The notes: generated from the sequence alone by a model not told the origin. Numbered from the stretch's first letter, positions 24,296-34,600 are shown. The stretch: DNA of 64,000 nt from Saprospiraceae bacterium (GCA_019638385.1 JAHBTW010000002.1:1-64000), one strand, 5' to 3'. Program-made: numbers and translations.

Positions 24296-27200
24296 TTAAA
24301 GAGTCCCTAAGTGTTTGATTACCCATACACCGCCAGAGTGTGGTGTAGCAGTTGAGTGGTGTATATCTCTTGGAACCAAGAGCATTGTTTTTCTGTCTTG
24401 GTGATGATGCCATGTGTGTACTGGATGTTCTTCATATCTGTCATAACCAGCAGCAACATTTGCGTTGCCAAAGTCTCCATCCGGTTCAGAATAATTTCGG
24501 TTACCTTTCATATTTATAGTAACGATTTTAATAGCATAGGGACTATAATCTGGAAATCCCAGTGAATTATACCTAACGCCATTAGGATACTTATCTTTTA
24601 ATGGGTTTTCTGCAAATTTCAAAACTTTCCCTCGATATGAAGAATTTATTGGGGGTGATAAACTAACTAATTCTCTAAGCGTTTTCGGCTTCTTTATTAC
24701 TGTTCTTTGCACATACTCAAAATCCCAAGTCGCCCCCCCATCTATTATCGTAATTGACTGGAAAGCCGTCGGGTGGTCTCTTTGAACATCTGCCACTATC
24801 TGATTGGCATCTTCCCTTGTCACTACTCCATCACCAATTTTTTGCTCCGCCTCACGGTCTATCTTACCCAAAGCCGCATTCAGTTCAGCAGGATTGCTCG
24901 GCGCCTCCGTTGCTTGGTCTGGGCCTAGCTGCTCCCCCTGCACCTCTGCCTTCCCCTTCCCAGGCACCTGCTCGTTCCTATCCCCGATATCCACATTAAA
25001 GTTCCAGGTAGTGCGGCCATCCACGACCCGAATGCTCTCGATGACGGGATGATTCTGCGGCACAGCATGGGCGATGGCATCGGCATCGGAGCGGTTCATC
25101 TTGTCCTGATCGTTGGCACGAGCGGCCACTTGGGCGTTCAGGTCTTGCATGGCGGCGGCCAACAGGCGAGTGCGCTCGGCCTCGCTCATGATGGGCACTT
25201 GTACCATGTTGTTGCGGTTGTTCTGAGCGGCGTGCTGTACGAAAACAGTGACGTTCTCGTCGGAGCGGTCCTCAATCCTTACCGTGTCAAGGGCGTATTT
25301 CTGCTTGATGTGGTTGATTTTGGTCTGTACCACATTGAAGGTATTGGCTCTACCACGGGTCTGGTCGGCAAGGTCTCCAATTTCACCGAGGCCCCGCATG
25401 TATCGTTGCTCGTTGGGCAATTGGGTGAGGTCTTCCCTCCGTTGGCCGGGCAAGCCTTCTCCGCCTTCCTGCAGTTCAGGTTCCCCTTGCAAATTGCCGC
25501 CGCCTTCCCCATCCTGCCAAGTACCAGCTTCGTCACGGTCGCCCCCTTGGCCTCGGCCCGGCGGCGGCTCGGCCATCACATCAGAAGTGAACTTGGCAGG
25601 ATCAAATTCTACGGGGGTGAACGACAATTCAGGTGCATCGTCGGAGCCTACAAGCCAAGCCACATCTGCCCCTATTCCCATACTGTCGCCAATCGGGTAT
25701 TCAACGGAACCAAATGGCCAGTCCCAACGGTCGTCGCTAGCAGGCGACCACCACGGGGCATCCAGTTCTACGAAGAAACCTCCATTGAGCATGAGGAATA
25801 GTTGCGCAGCAGCCTCGAAGTGACCTCGCAGCCATGCCTCGCCGACCTTGCCGCCTGCCTCGCCCGCTCTTTCGACATATTCGAATGTGGGCTGTGCCTC
25901 AGCATAAGCCCGCAGACCCGCCGCAGCCGTCACGTTCAATCCAGCTTTGATGTCGTGCCCCAGCAAGGTGACACCCACCCCGCCCTCTGCCTCCAGACCG
26001 AGGATGGCAAAGGCATTGATGTTGAGCACACCTGTGATGGAAAAATGTTGGAGTACGGATGGGTCGGTGGAGTAAGTGCCTTCAAAACGGATGTTACGCA
26101 GTACGAGCGGCCCGAAGCCGGCATTGATGAATAATCCGATGCTTCCAAAGAGGAACACTTGGCCTACGAGTGGGACGCCGTAACCTGCCCTGATTTCAAA
26201 ATCCACCAACTGGATGCGCTTGCCACGCTGCTCCATCAGTTCCACCTCGTTGGGCACGGTGATTTCCCCAACTACAGTGACGTGGCCTTCGGCATCCACA
26301 CCGATTCTGGCCGTGCCAACCAACCAAGGAGTAATAGTAGCAGTGACTTCGCCCCACCCCACCAACACTTGGTTTTGTGGCGTTTTAGGCCGTGCTGCAC
26401 CTTCCTCTGCGGCCTGTTGTTGTCCCTCCACGGTCTGCACGCCGAGGGCGGCATGCATCATCTCGGTTGCCCGGCTGCGTTCCGTCACTAAAAGGGTGAT
26501 GGCCCCGCTGAATTTCTCGGATTCTATCCTGCCAGTACCCTGAATTGTTACGACGCCCTCTTGGTACTCTACGATTATCTCTGCCTGTACGTTGGCAAGA
26601 TTGGCCTGTATCTGGCCCCTGCCACTTAGTTGTCCATCCTCGCCCCTTGCCAAATTGAAATCCCCTTCTGCAAGACCTCGCAAGCTGACATGGGAGGTTA
26701 AGTTGAACGTGAATGATTCGCCGGCTATTCCAATGCCCCCCCCGGCTTGCAAGTAACCGTCAATGTTGGTGGATAACTGAGTGACCTGAAAAACCAGACG
26801 GCCTTGCTCGAAGCGGTTTTGTATGCTGCCACCCGGCACTTGGATGGCACTCAAACCAAGGAAACCCATCTCTTGCATCCGTTCGTTGAATCCCCGAATC
26901 AAACCAAGGACGTTCCCAACTGGCGTTTCTCCCATTTTTATACTGAGAAAGCCAACGGTCTGTTGCTGCTCATTCCATGCTTCCAACACAAGGATAGGCG
27001 TGACACCCGCATTGCGAAGCGGATTTAGGAAGGAGAAGCCTCTGGCTTGAAGGTATCGCTTGTTCAAATGGGTAGCCAGCCTGTACCTGCCCATACCTCC
27101 TTCCGTGGCCCTCCGATTAATGGTAATGCCTATTGTCCCCTCATAGTCGTTACCAATCTTGACTGGAATATCCTCGACTCTATTATGCCGGATTGTGTCT

Positions 27201-28222
27201 AAATAAGCTTGCCACTCTGTGGTAGGTTCAAACCGATGGGTAATGTCCAATGAGGTCGTTGGCTTGGTTGGATTGGCGGCGGCAGTAGATGTTGTTGTAG
27301 GTGCATTAGTACTCGGAGCAGTAGTCACCTGCCTCTGTACTGAATTGCTTTTGCTCGCCCCCTGCTGCACGGTATGCGTCAGCTCATGCGCCAGTAGCCC
27401 CTTACCGCTCGATGACCCTGGGTCGTACTTCCCTTCGTTGAAATAAATATCGTTCCCGTGCGTGAAGGCTTGAGCACCGAGGTTGTTGCTGAGCTGTGCA
27501 GCGGCGCTGCCCGTGTGTACCCGCACGCCGGAGAAGTCGGCGCCAAAGGCGCTTTCCATGCCAGAGCGAGTCTCCTTGGGCAGTGGTTGGCCGCCGCCTT
27601 TAGTGCTATTCAATTGGCTTTCGAGGCCGGAGGTAGCGGCAGATTCCGAGTCGGATTTGGCCTGTACGGAATTGTCTTCCGGTGGCTCGGCGGCGCTCTC
27701 GAATATTGGCTTCATCTGGAACTGCTCCTCCTCGCCCGGCTCGTCCATTTTCTGGAGTTGCTCCTCTTTCTCGCATTCGGCGCATTTGGGCTGGAGGGTG
27801 GCAGATGGCGGATAGAAAGTTGTTGTCAGCGGTTTGGTTTGCACATCCGGCTCCGCTTCGCTCTCGAAGATGGGTTTTCGCTGGAGGGATGGTTGCTGGT
27901 TTATACTGAGCGAAGTCGAAGCATTGGTTTCCGGTTGATTTGGCTCAGCCAGGCGCTGTACCACCTGATCGGCGACGCTATCCGCCTCCCTTTCATACTT
28001 ATCTCCCGGCTGCCCGATTTTTAGCTTGGGCTGTATGTTGGGTTTGTTGAAGAAAGGTTTGCGCTGAATGGCATCGCTGCCACGCGAGGAGAAAAAAGCC
28101 GCATCGTTTGCAGCCGAGGCTTCGCCTGCCTTTTCCGTCTGGAAGAAAGGCGTTTGTTGCTCCTCACTTTTCGCCTGAAAAACGTTGGAACTATTGCCGG
28201 CCTTGGGTTCGGCGGCTTTCAT
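24296..28222 (-). CDS. eCIS polymorphic toxin: DUF4157 N-terminus, colicin-DNase-like HNH C-terminus
   Basis: A 1308-residue cargo toxin. In order: PFFNKPNIQPKLKIGQPGDK motif in about the first 75 residues (shared with the other DUF4157 protein); DUF4157 domain at about 205-290 (AFGADFSGVRVHTG, LLAHELTHTVQQG); a long beta-rich central region (about 320-880); a Gly/Asp-rich linker; and two copies of an EDANQIVADV-type module ending in a DGxxTWxF motif. The C-terminal tip (about 1165-1308) has YNSLGFPDYSPYAI, TWHHHQDRKTMLLVPRDIHH and HSGG, resembling the colicin-DNase HNH family. The predicted action is nucleic-acid cleavage inside the target cell. The following gene is a SUKH immunity protein. 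The tip is AT-rich compared with the rest. Confidence 0.9.
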   Translation of the reverse strand: MKAAEPKAGNSSNVFQAKSEEQQTPFFQTEKAGEASAANDAAFFSSRGSDAIQRKPFFNKPNIQPKLKIGQPGDKYEREADSVADQVVQRLAEPNQPETNASTSLSINQQPSLQRKPIFESEAEPDVQTKPLTTTFYPPSATLQPKCAECEKEEQLQKMDEPGEEEQFQMKPIFESAAEPPEDNSVQAKSDSESAATSGLESQLNSTKGGGQPLPKETRSGMESAFGADFSGVRVHTGSAAAQLSNNLGAQAFTHGNDIYFNEGKYDPGSSSGKGLLAHELTHTVQQGASKSNSVQRQVTTAPSTNAPTTTSTAAANPTKPTTSLDITHRFEPTTEWQAYLDTIRHNRVEDIPVKIGNDYEGTIGITINRRATEGGMGRYRLATHLNKRYLQARGFSFLNPLRNAGVTPILVLEAWNEQQQTVGFLSIKMGETPVGNVLGLIRGFNERMQEMGFLGLSAIQVPGGSIQNRFEQGRLVFQVTQLSTNIDGYLQAGGGIGIAGESFTFNLTSHVSLRGLAEGDFNLARGEDGQLSGRGQIQANLANVQAEIIVEYQEGVVTIQGTGRIESEKFSGAITLLVTERSRATEMMHAALGVQTVEGQQQAAEEGAARPKTPQNQVLVGWGEVTATITPWLVGTARIGVDAEGHVTVVGEITVPNEVELMEQRGKRIQLVDFEIRAGYGVPLVGQVFLFGSIGLFINAGFGPLVLRNIRFEGTYSTDPSVLQHFSITGVLNINAFAILGLEAEGGVGVTLLGHDIKAGLNVTAAAGLRAYAEAQPTFEYVERAGEAGGKVGEAWLRGHFEAAAQLFLMLNGGFFVELDAPWWSPASDDRWDWPFGSVEYPIGDSMGIGADVAWLVGSDDAPELSFTPVEFDPAKFTSDVMAEPPPGRGQGGDRDEAGTWQDGEGGGNLQGEPELQEGGEGLPGQRREDLTQLPNEQRYMRGLGEIGDLADQTRGRANTFNVVQTKINHIKQKYALDTVRIEDRSDENVTVFVQHAAQNNRNNMVQVPIMSEAERTRLLAAAMQDLNAQVAARANDQDKMNRSDADAIAHAVPQNHPVIESIRVVDGRTTWNFNVDIGDRNEQVPGKGKAEVQGEQLGPDQATEAPSNPAELNAALGKIDREAEQKIGDGVVTREDANQIVADVQRDHPTAFQSITIIDGGATWDFEYVQRTVIKKPKTLRELVSLSPPINSSYRGKVLKFAENPLKDKYPNGVRYNSLGFPDYSPYAIKIVTINMKGNRNYSEPDGDFGNANVAAGYDRYEEHPVHTWHHHQDRKTMLLVPRDIHHSTATPHSGGVWVIKHLGTL

Positions 28223-28271
28223 TAAAGACCATTCGGTGATTCAACTGGCAAAAGAATCTATGAATATTCGC

Positions 28272-29573
28272 TCACTTAATTTCTCCGATTTTATGTGTAT
28301 CAATAAAATCCAATATTCCGGCGGTAATCTTACTCCTCCCCTTCATATTCTCTTCTAAGTTTATTGTGCCAATCCTGTATTGAGTATTTAAGGCGTACAA
28401 TGAACTCGACAATAATATCAGCTCGTCTTTCAATAAATCAGTATCGGAAGTCCGCGTATTCAGAAATGCCAAAATTTCTTGTATGGCTTTTGAATCTTTC
28501 CCTTCCGATAACTCCTTTTTCACACCTTCAATATCAATTTTTTTAGACTTATCGTCATAAGTTGAAAGGTTGATGGGAATAATACTGCTAAGTTCTTCAT
28601 TAAGCCAACTAAACCCCAATACAACAAATAATGCAGAAATGATAATATAGGAAACCAAAAAAAAGGCTTCGTCGTATATGCCCAAATAGCTGTCCACTTT
28701 GTAAAAAAACATTGTAGATTGACCCACCAAGGCTGCTATAATAACAATTGCAGAAATTATACTTATCGGAAAAAAGTCTCGCTTATTGAATGTTCTGTAC
28801 AATGAAACGCCTAACATACTGAGTGTAAGTGAAGAAAAACCAAAGTTAATGCCATCAGATGCCAGCTTATTCGTATTATCTAATATAGGAAGTAGAACAA
28901 GTAGTCCTATTGTAACAAATCCGGTAGATACCATCCATATCGTTTTATTCTTTTTGTTGTGCATCCAATGAAATCCATGATCAAAAAAAGGTAAAGACCA
29001 TAGAAAAAATAAATTATTGATAGAAGAAAAGACGGAATTAAATACGGTTATTTCAAAAAAAACCAACACACTTAAGCCTCCCCACATCAACAGGGCAGCA
29101 GATATAAGAAGCAGGCCAAAGTCCGGACTTTCTTTTTTCTTATCAAATATTTTTTTAAAATAAAATTGCCATATAAAAAACAATATAAGTGTAATAATTA
29201 AATTAGAAACAGCGTGGCATAATCGTCTAAATTTATCAACCCCATCCTGTATCAGTATTATTTTGTTAGATTTACCAGATTTAGTTTTTACAATTTCAAG
29301 AAATTGCTCATTATCTAGTTTTCTGATCCAGAAATCTTCATCAAAATGACCAGGAAATAAAAACCGACCTAAACTATCACTCATTAAAGTATCATGGCGC
29401 ATTTGATTCCGCTGAATTTCAATCAGACCTTGTTCTATTTTTCCATCAGAGGTCCTGACAAGTGTCAGGTAAAACCCAGCAATAGAGTCCTGATTTTCAG
29501 TCTGTCCTACCAATGCTACATAAGAAAGCTGTAGTATCAGGTAAAGCCCGGCCCGTATTCTACGATTGATCAT
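28272..29573 (-). CDS. 7TM membrane protein with N-terminal beta domain and EAD11-like C-terminal tail
   Basis: A 433-residue protein. N-terminal signal-like segment (about 8-23), a small extracytoplasmic beta domain resembling carboxypeptidase-regulatory repeats (about 30-110), then seven or eight hydrophobic helices (about 115-345) such as LIITLILFFIWQFYF. The cytoplasmic tail (about 355-433) has GKDSKAIQEILAFLNTR, KDELILLSSSLYALNTQY and RIGTINLEEN, the pattern of effector-associated domain 11 (EAD11). EADs couple partners in bacterial conflict and signalling systems by self-association. It is AT-rich and lies between the tape-measure gene and the toxin gene in the same direction. It may sense a signal or anchor something at the membrane. 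The EAD call is by pattern only. Confidence 0.6.
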   Translation of the reverse strand: MINRRIRAGLYLILQLSYVALVGQTENQDSIAGFYLTLVRTSDGKIEQGLIEIQRNQMRHDTLMSDSLGRFLFPGHFDEDFWIRKLDNEQFLEIVKTKSGKSNKIILIQDGVDKFRRLCHAVSNLIITLILFFIWQFYFKKIFDKKKESPDFGLLLISAALLMWGGLSVLVFFEITVFNSVFSSINNLFFLWSLPFFDHGFHWMHNKKNKTIWMVSTGFVTIGLLVLLPILDNTNKLASDGINFGFSSLTLSMLGVSLYRTFNKRDFFPISIISAIVIIAALVGQSTMFFYKVDSYLGIYDEAFFLVSYIIISALFVVLGFSWLNEELSSIIPINLSTYDDKSKKIDIEGVKKELSEGKDSKAIQEILAFLNTRTSDTDLLKDELILLSSSLYALNTQYRIGTINLEENMKGRSKITAGILDFIDTHKIGEIK

Positions 29574-29646
29574 TCCTTTAGGTATAATTGTGAAAAATGA
29601 CTTCCATTTTGTAGATCAGGCATTCATAAGAATGTACTTGCGCTAT

Positions 29647-31464
29647 TCACCCCCACTCCACCCGCAGCATCTCCTTCATCCAGGGCAGTTTCACCATTCC
29701 CAAGCCCCAGGGCAGTCGGTTGAGCAGGATATCAATGGTTCTGCGTTCCACGATGAGTACCCAGGCGTCGGGGCGTTTTTCCAACTTGCCTTCGCGTTGC
29801 AGGAAGCCTTCCCGCAGACCGTCGGGAGAGGTATTGCCCAAAGCCCCCCAGTGTCGGATGGCCGCTTCGAGCAGAGCGACAGCTTCGGCGCGTTCGTTTT
29901 CATACAGCGTCACCGCTTGGGCGATGGGGGCGGTAAGGGGCAATCCGCAGAGCACCTTGGGCAGCAGGAGTTGGAACTCCGGCGCCTTCTCTACGCCGGC
30001 GGCCAGAAAGTGCAAGAGATGTACCGCCCGCACTTGCGCGCTGAAATTGACAAATGCCTTTTCTTGCGTAAAACCCAGCGTTTGGAACAACGTCGAAAAA
30101 AAAGGATGCAGCAACACCAATCCCGCAAAGGATATATAATTCACGCCCCCTGCGGAAGGCTCCGCGTCCGGATGCAAGGGCGCAGCTTCGTCAATGACAG
30201 ACAAAGCGTTGCGCAGGTCGGCAGGCAAGGCGTCTTCCTCAGCGGAAAATACGCCTGTATTTGTGTTTGGCGAGAGCGAAGCCGTATCGGCCGGCAGTGC
30301 GGGAGCAGCGGCTGGCTCGACAAGTATTTCGGTATCGGTGACTTTGGTCAATTCTTCTCGGATTGCCCGCCGGACTTTCGTCGGCACGTTTTCTGTATTT
30401 ATAAAAGGATCGGCTTCTTTGGATGAGCCGGATGCTGCTGTTTTTTTTTCATCTACTTCCACCGAAGGTGTTTTCGGAACGCTTCCGCTATCGGTATCCA
30501 TCAGGGGCCGCGTCAGGGTTTCCGATTCGGGAGCGACAAGGGGCGGACTTTCGTCCTGTTGGCCGGCGATACGGTCCACCGCCGCTACCGCTGCTCGGCT
30601 CCATTGGAGGAGCCAATCTTCCGGCGTTGATGCAACAGGATGCGGCATCAGAACATTTCCGGCAAGAGCCGGCGATAAAAAACCGTTCAACAAAGCCGGA
30701 AAAGTCGTTTGCCAAAATGCAGTCTCGTCCCGCGCGATGCGCCTCAATACAAATTCCCAAAACAACTGTCGAAGTAAGTCGGACGATTGAACAACCCCGA
30801 TAGCGGAAGGCGCAAAAAAAATCGGATGTGCAGCGTACAGCTTGGGCATTTGTTGTGCCAAAGCCGAGGCAGGCGCCAAAAACGCTGCTGCCTGGGCATC
30901 TGCCAGACAGGCGGCCAGCCCACCGACAAAAGCATCCCCGAATTGCAAAACCAACCGCCGCCGGGCAGCGGGGCGCTCGCGGAGCAATCGCCGCAGCAAT
31001 GTTTTCAATAGCGGCGTCGCTGCCAGCGTTTCGAGCAGGGCCGTTTCTTCAAACACCGACGCCTGTAGGTTGGAGACGGCGCTCCAGGGCAGGCTGCCAT
31101 GTTCTAAAAAATACAACCACTGGCTAAATTTACTCTCTGCCATCCCCTGCTTTTCCACCCCGGTTTCTCCTGTCGGGCGGGCGGAGAGCCTCTGGAGTTC
31201 CGACTCCATTGCTTCCAGAAAGCGCTTTTCCAACACTGCCTCCAACTCGTCGGAACGACAGCGGCCCAGGTCTATCTCTAAGCGCTCAATGCGGAGCACC
31301 TCCTGCGGGCTGCTGTACTGATCGAACAGGCGCTCCAGCCGGGGCAGGATGCGCTGCCAGAAGGTCTGCCCGGCAGCCTGTTGCAGGTCCAAGCCGCCTC
31401 TGCTATCCGTTGCCCGGACGAGGATGCGCTGTTGGTGGATGATATGGGTATTGGCGGCAGCCAT
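29647..31464 (-). CDS. Contractile injection system tape measure protein (Pvc14-like)
   Basis: A 605-residue protein with the family's typical opening (HIIHQQRILVRATD, then LFDQYSSPQEVLRIERLEID) and the FLEHGSLPWSA motif near residue 110, seen as F-L-x-x-G-x-L-P-W in CIS tape measure proteins. A Ser/Glu/Pro-rich middle section and a helical C-terminal half with repeated FAGLVLLHPFFSTLFQTLGF-like sequence follow. The protein sets tube length during particle assembly. It is encoded after the 1274-residue structural protein, separated from it by a MITE-like inverted-repeat element. Confidence 0.88.
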   Translation of the reverse strand: MAAANTHIIHQQRILVRATDSRGGLDLQQAAGQTFWQRILPRLERLFDQYSSPQEVLRIERLEIDLGRCRSDELEAVLEKRFLEAMESELQRLSARPTGETGVEKQGMAESKFSQWLYFLEHGSLPWSAVSNLQASVFEETALLETLAATPLLKTLLRRLLRERPAARRRLVLQFGDAFVGGLAACLADAQAAAFLAPASALAQQMPKLYAAHPIFFAPSAIGVVQSSDLLRQLFWEFVLRRIARDETAFWQTTFPALLNGFLSPALAGNVLMPHPVASTPEDWLLQWSRAAVAAVDRIAGQQDESPPLVAPESETLTRPLMDTDSGSVPKTPSVEVDEKKTAASGSSKEADPFINTENVPTKVRRAIREELTKVTDTEILVEPAAAPALPADTASLSPNTNTGVFSAEEDALPADLRNALSVIDEAAPLHPDAEPSAGGVNYISFAGLVLLHPFFSTLFQTLGFTQEKAFVNFSAQVRAVHLLHFLAAGVEKAPEFQLLLPKVLCGLPLTAPIAQAVTLYENERAEAVALLEAAIRHWGALGNTSPDGLREGFLQREGKLEKRPDAWVLIVERRTIDILLNRLPWGLGMVKLPWMKEMLRVEWG

Positions 31465-31484
31465 ATAGCTGTTGTAATCACTTT

Positions 31485-31646
31485 AGGAACGTGGCGTGAA
31501 TAAGTTGCCTGATTTCGACGAGACTATTTTTTCGGCAGGCAAGGCGCGAGAAGGGAGGATAGCCTTAGCTACCTGACCGACGAAGCAACGCGGCCTGATG
31601 GAAAAAGAGGCCGACCAAATCGGTAAGTTATTCACAACACGTTCCT
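31485..31646. mobile_element. MITE-like or palindromic element between tape-measure and 1274-aa genes
   Basis: A 162-bp segment whose ends (31485-31515 and 31617-31646) are imperfect inverted repeats beginning AGGAACGTG and sharing TGAATAA. The interior is also partly self-complementary (TTTTTCGGCAGGCAAGGCGCG with CGCGGCCTGATGGAAAAAG). No coding capacity. It overlaps the last codons and stop of the 1274-aa gene by 15 nt. It could be a non-autonomous transposable element or a structured intercistronic RNA; no target-site duplication was recognised. Confidence 0.6.
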
Positions 31647-34600
31647 CTGGAGCTTATCCAAGGCATTTACCCTTTCCTTGTCAATGGTTTTGCGCAGATC
31701 GGCAGCTTTCCAGCCCTTCCGCACGGCTGCCAGATCAATACCGGCGTCCGCTGCCTTTGCCGCTATGGTTGTCCATGCCGTTTCCGTCTCCGGGCCTGCA
31801 GGCACTGCTAAGGCGAGTACCTTGTCGAAGTAGGCATGAGCCAAGGGGGTGAATGCGGCCTCATAGCCGGCTTTTCGCGCCGCTCCTGCCCGGTTCATAC
31901 CGAGTAGCAGAGATTCGGCAGCGCCGGCAAAATCCTGGCTCAGTTTGGCGGCATCGCCCTGCTTGAGGAGGAATTGTTTGGCCAATCTGAACCCGGCAGC
32001 GTTACCGAGCGTCGGGTCGGCTTCTTCGAGGTTGCGGAAGGCAAGGGTATTAGCGGCCTGGCGTTGGTTGAGGAGTTGTTGGGAAGCGAGGGGTAGAGGC
32101 AGGGACTCGCCTGCCGGAACAGAACCAACGGCGTCACGTGTAACGCTGATGGCAGGCTGGCCATCTCGATCCTCACTATTTATGACCTCATTGTCGTCTG
32201 CATCTTCATCTTCCGGTGCATCGGGCGGTACGGGAGGACTTATCGTAATGGTGTAGTCGGAATTCAAACATGGCAAGGTGTATGCCAGGATGCCGAACGT
32301 CTCACTAATGCCCAGCGGGAACTCGGTCGCATTCTGTATCATATCAACCGTCAGCGGCGGCATGGGGGTTGCGTTCAAAAATTCAATCGTTGCGATTGTA
32401 TTAAAAATCAAATAGTACAGCCGGCTATTACAATCTTCAGATGATAAAGCAGATAGCAAAGATGCTGTGAAGGTTTGCCCTTGTGCATTGGTCATGGTAA
32501 ATTGCAAATTGCCGCCCGCCGGGTCGGCTTGTAAAACCATAAATGGCGGCATGTTGCCCGCAGGGTAATGAATAATGTTGTCGTTGGATGTTAATACGTT
32601 GAAATCATCATCACCTGGAAGCCTGTAACTTAATGTTGCTCCAGAAGATAAATCCAATGTAACCTCATTCACATTTTTCGGACATACTCCGTTTTGTGCG
32701 GTAAGCGTAGCTATTAATGTGCAGTTTGGAGCCTCTTCAAATAGGACACAGTGCGTGTATTGCCCATCGTCGAAGTCGTCGGTGGTTTTTAAATCCACAC
32801 CGTTGCTGCCCCATGCCAAAACAAGTTCCGTGAGCGCATTCAAATCCACTGGGCTGTTATCGGCATTCGTAATAAGGAATGTAAAATTAAAGCCGATGGG
32901 TACACAGTTTCCGTCATAACAGACTTCTCCACGTACTACTTGCATAGCCAGATTCGGTCGCTTATACACCACCACCGATTCCGTCACCAAAGCCCCGGCC
33001 ACTACATACTTTAAGGTGATGATCGCACGGCCTGCCGTATAATCGTTTGCCTGATTTAAAATCGCTGCGATGTCAAAGTATTCATCTCCTGTCAAATTAT
33101 CAATACTGCCACGCTCATCATTTCCCACCAGGAACTGCATCCTCCCACCCTCCGGCGATACCGTAAAGCGCAGTTGCTGATCACTACAGAACGCCCCCTC
33201 TATGTTGATGGCCGCCCGGATGTTGCGTATCTCGTTGCGCACCACCGGCGCGTTGGAGCAGCAGAGGTAGGGCAGGCAGAAATCGGCTACGACGGTGGAG
33301 GTCAGGTTTTGAACTTGTTGCAAGTATCTTATCAACGCTTCATTTCCAGAGGCTGACGCATCGGCAATCAATTGTTCGTCGGTACGCATTTCGCCGGGCG
33401 GGACCTGTAAGGTAGTCCTCACGTTACTGCGCACGAGATCATTCGCGAACCGATACGCATACACCAATACCAAAGTACCCCCCTTCGGCACGCCCCCCTT
33501 ATGCTCCAAGCCCGGATGCTGATGCGCAAAGCCACAAAAAGCGCGCTGTCGCTCCAGTTCCTGGGCCATGCGGTGGTATTTGCGTACCAGTTCTTGGAAA
33601 ATGCTGAGGGCCGAACTGAACGCAATACGCAGGGTTGCATTATTGGCGCCAACAGCATTGAGGGCATTGACAACGGCGTTGAGGGCATTGGCAAAATCGT
33701 CACTCAATGCCCTTTCCACAACGGGGCCACAGCAGTCGTCCGTCACAGTGCCCGCTGGCAAGTCGTTGCGCGGCAATTGGCGCAGGAAGGTAGCAGCGGT
33801 TAGTGCTGTGCGAATGGTGGCTATTTGGTCATCCACTGTACCAACCGGCAACTCATCCAACTTACACAACACATCCGCCCGCGTATTCTGGTACAACTCA
33901 TCCATCTCCCCAAACACCGGCTCCTGATTCATCTCCAACTCCGCTCCCGGCCCGATGCGCACCTGCTGTATGTCGAAGGCGATGTTGTAGCACTCGCGCA
34001 GTTTGCTGATTTCAGCCAAAGCCCCCACGAGCGGTTGGCCTATATGGCCCTCCACGCGGAAGAAGTCGTATTCGCAGTATTCGGAGAGGAGGGGGTGGTT
34101 GGCATCTTGGGCAGCATAGCGATGAGAAAGGAACTGTTTCGCCTGCTCACTGTTCCACACCTCGCTCGAAATACCTTGATAGTAAAAAGGTATGGCGCGG
34201 CCATTGAGGGTGTTTTTTCTGTAAAGCCCTGGTGTGATGCGGATTTCTACTCCTCCTACGCTGGGTAAGGTATTTTTTTCTGTCAAGGCCACTAAGCGAC
34301 TATAAAGGCTATCAGCCAGCACCCGTTGCGGATTTCCGAAATCTTTGATGCCGGAAGGTATGGACAGTGAACGGAGATTGGGAGGGTTTGGGCTCTGCGG
34401 GCCACAACCTGACAGACAACCGAGTACCAAATGACCGGGGAAAGCATCAATAAAACCACCTAGTTCATCGTCGCCTTCTGCATTCACATCTAAGACTGTC
34501 ATGCCCTCGGCGACTTCCACCAATTCGCGGTAAGCGACCAGCAAATCGCGTAAATACGCATATAGATACTGGATATTCATATACGCAGCCTCTCCGTTCG

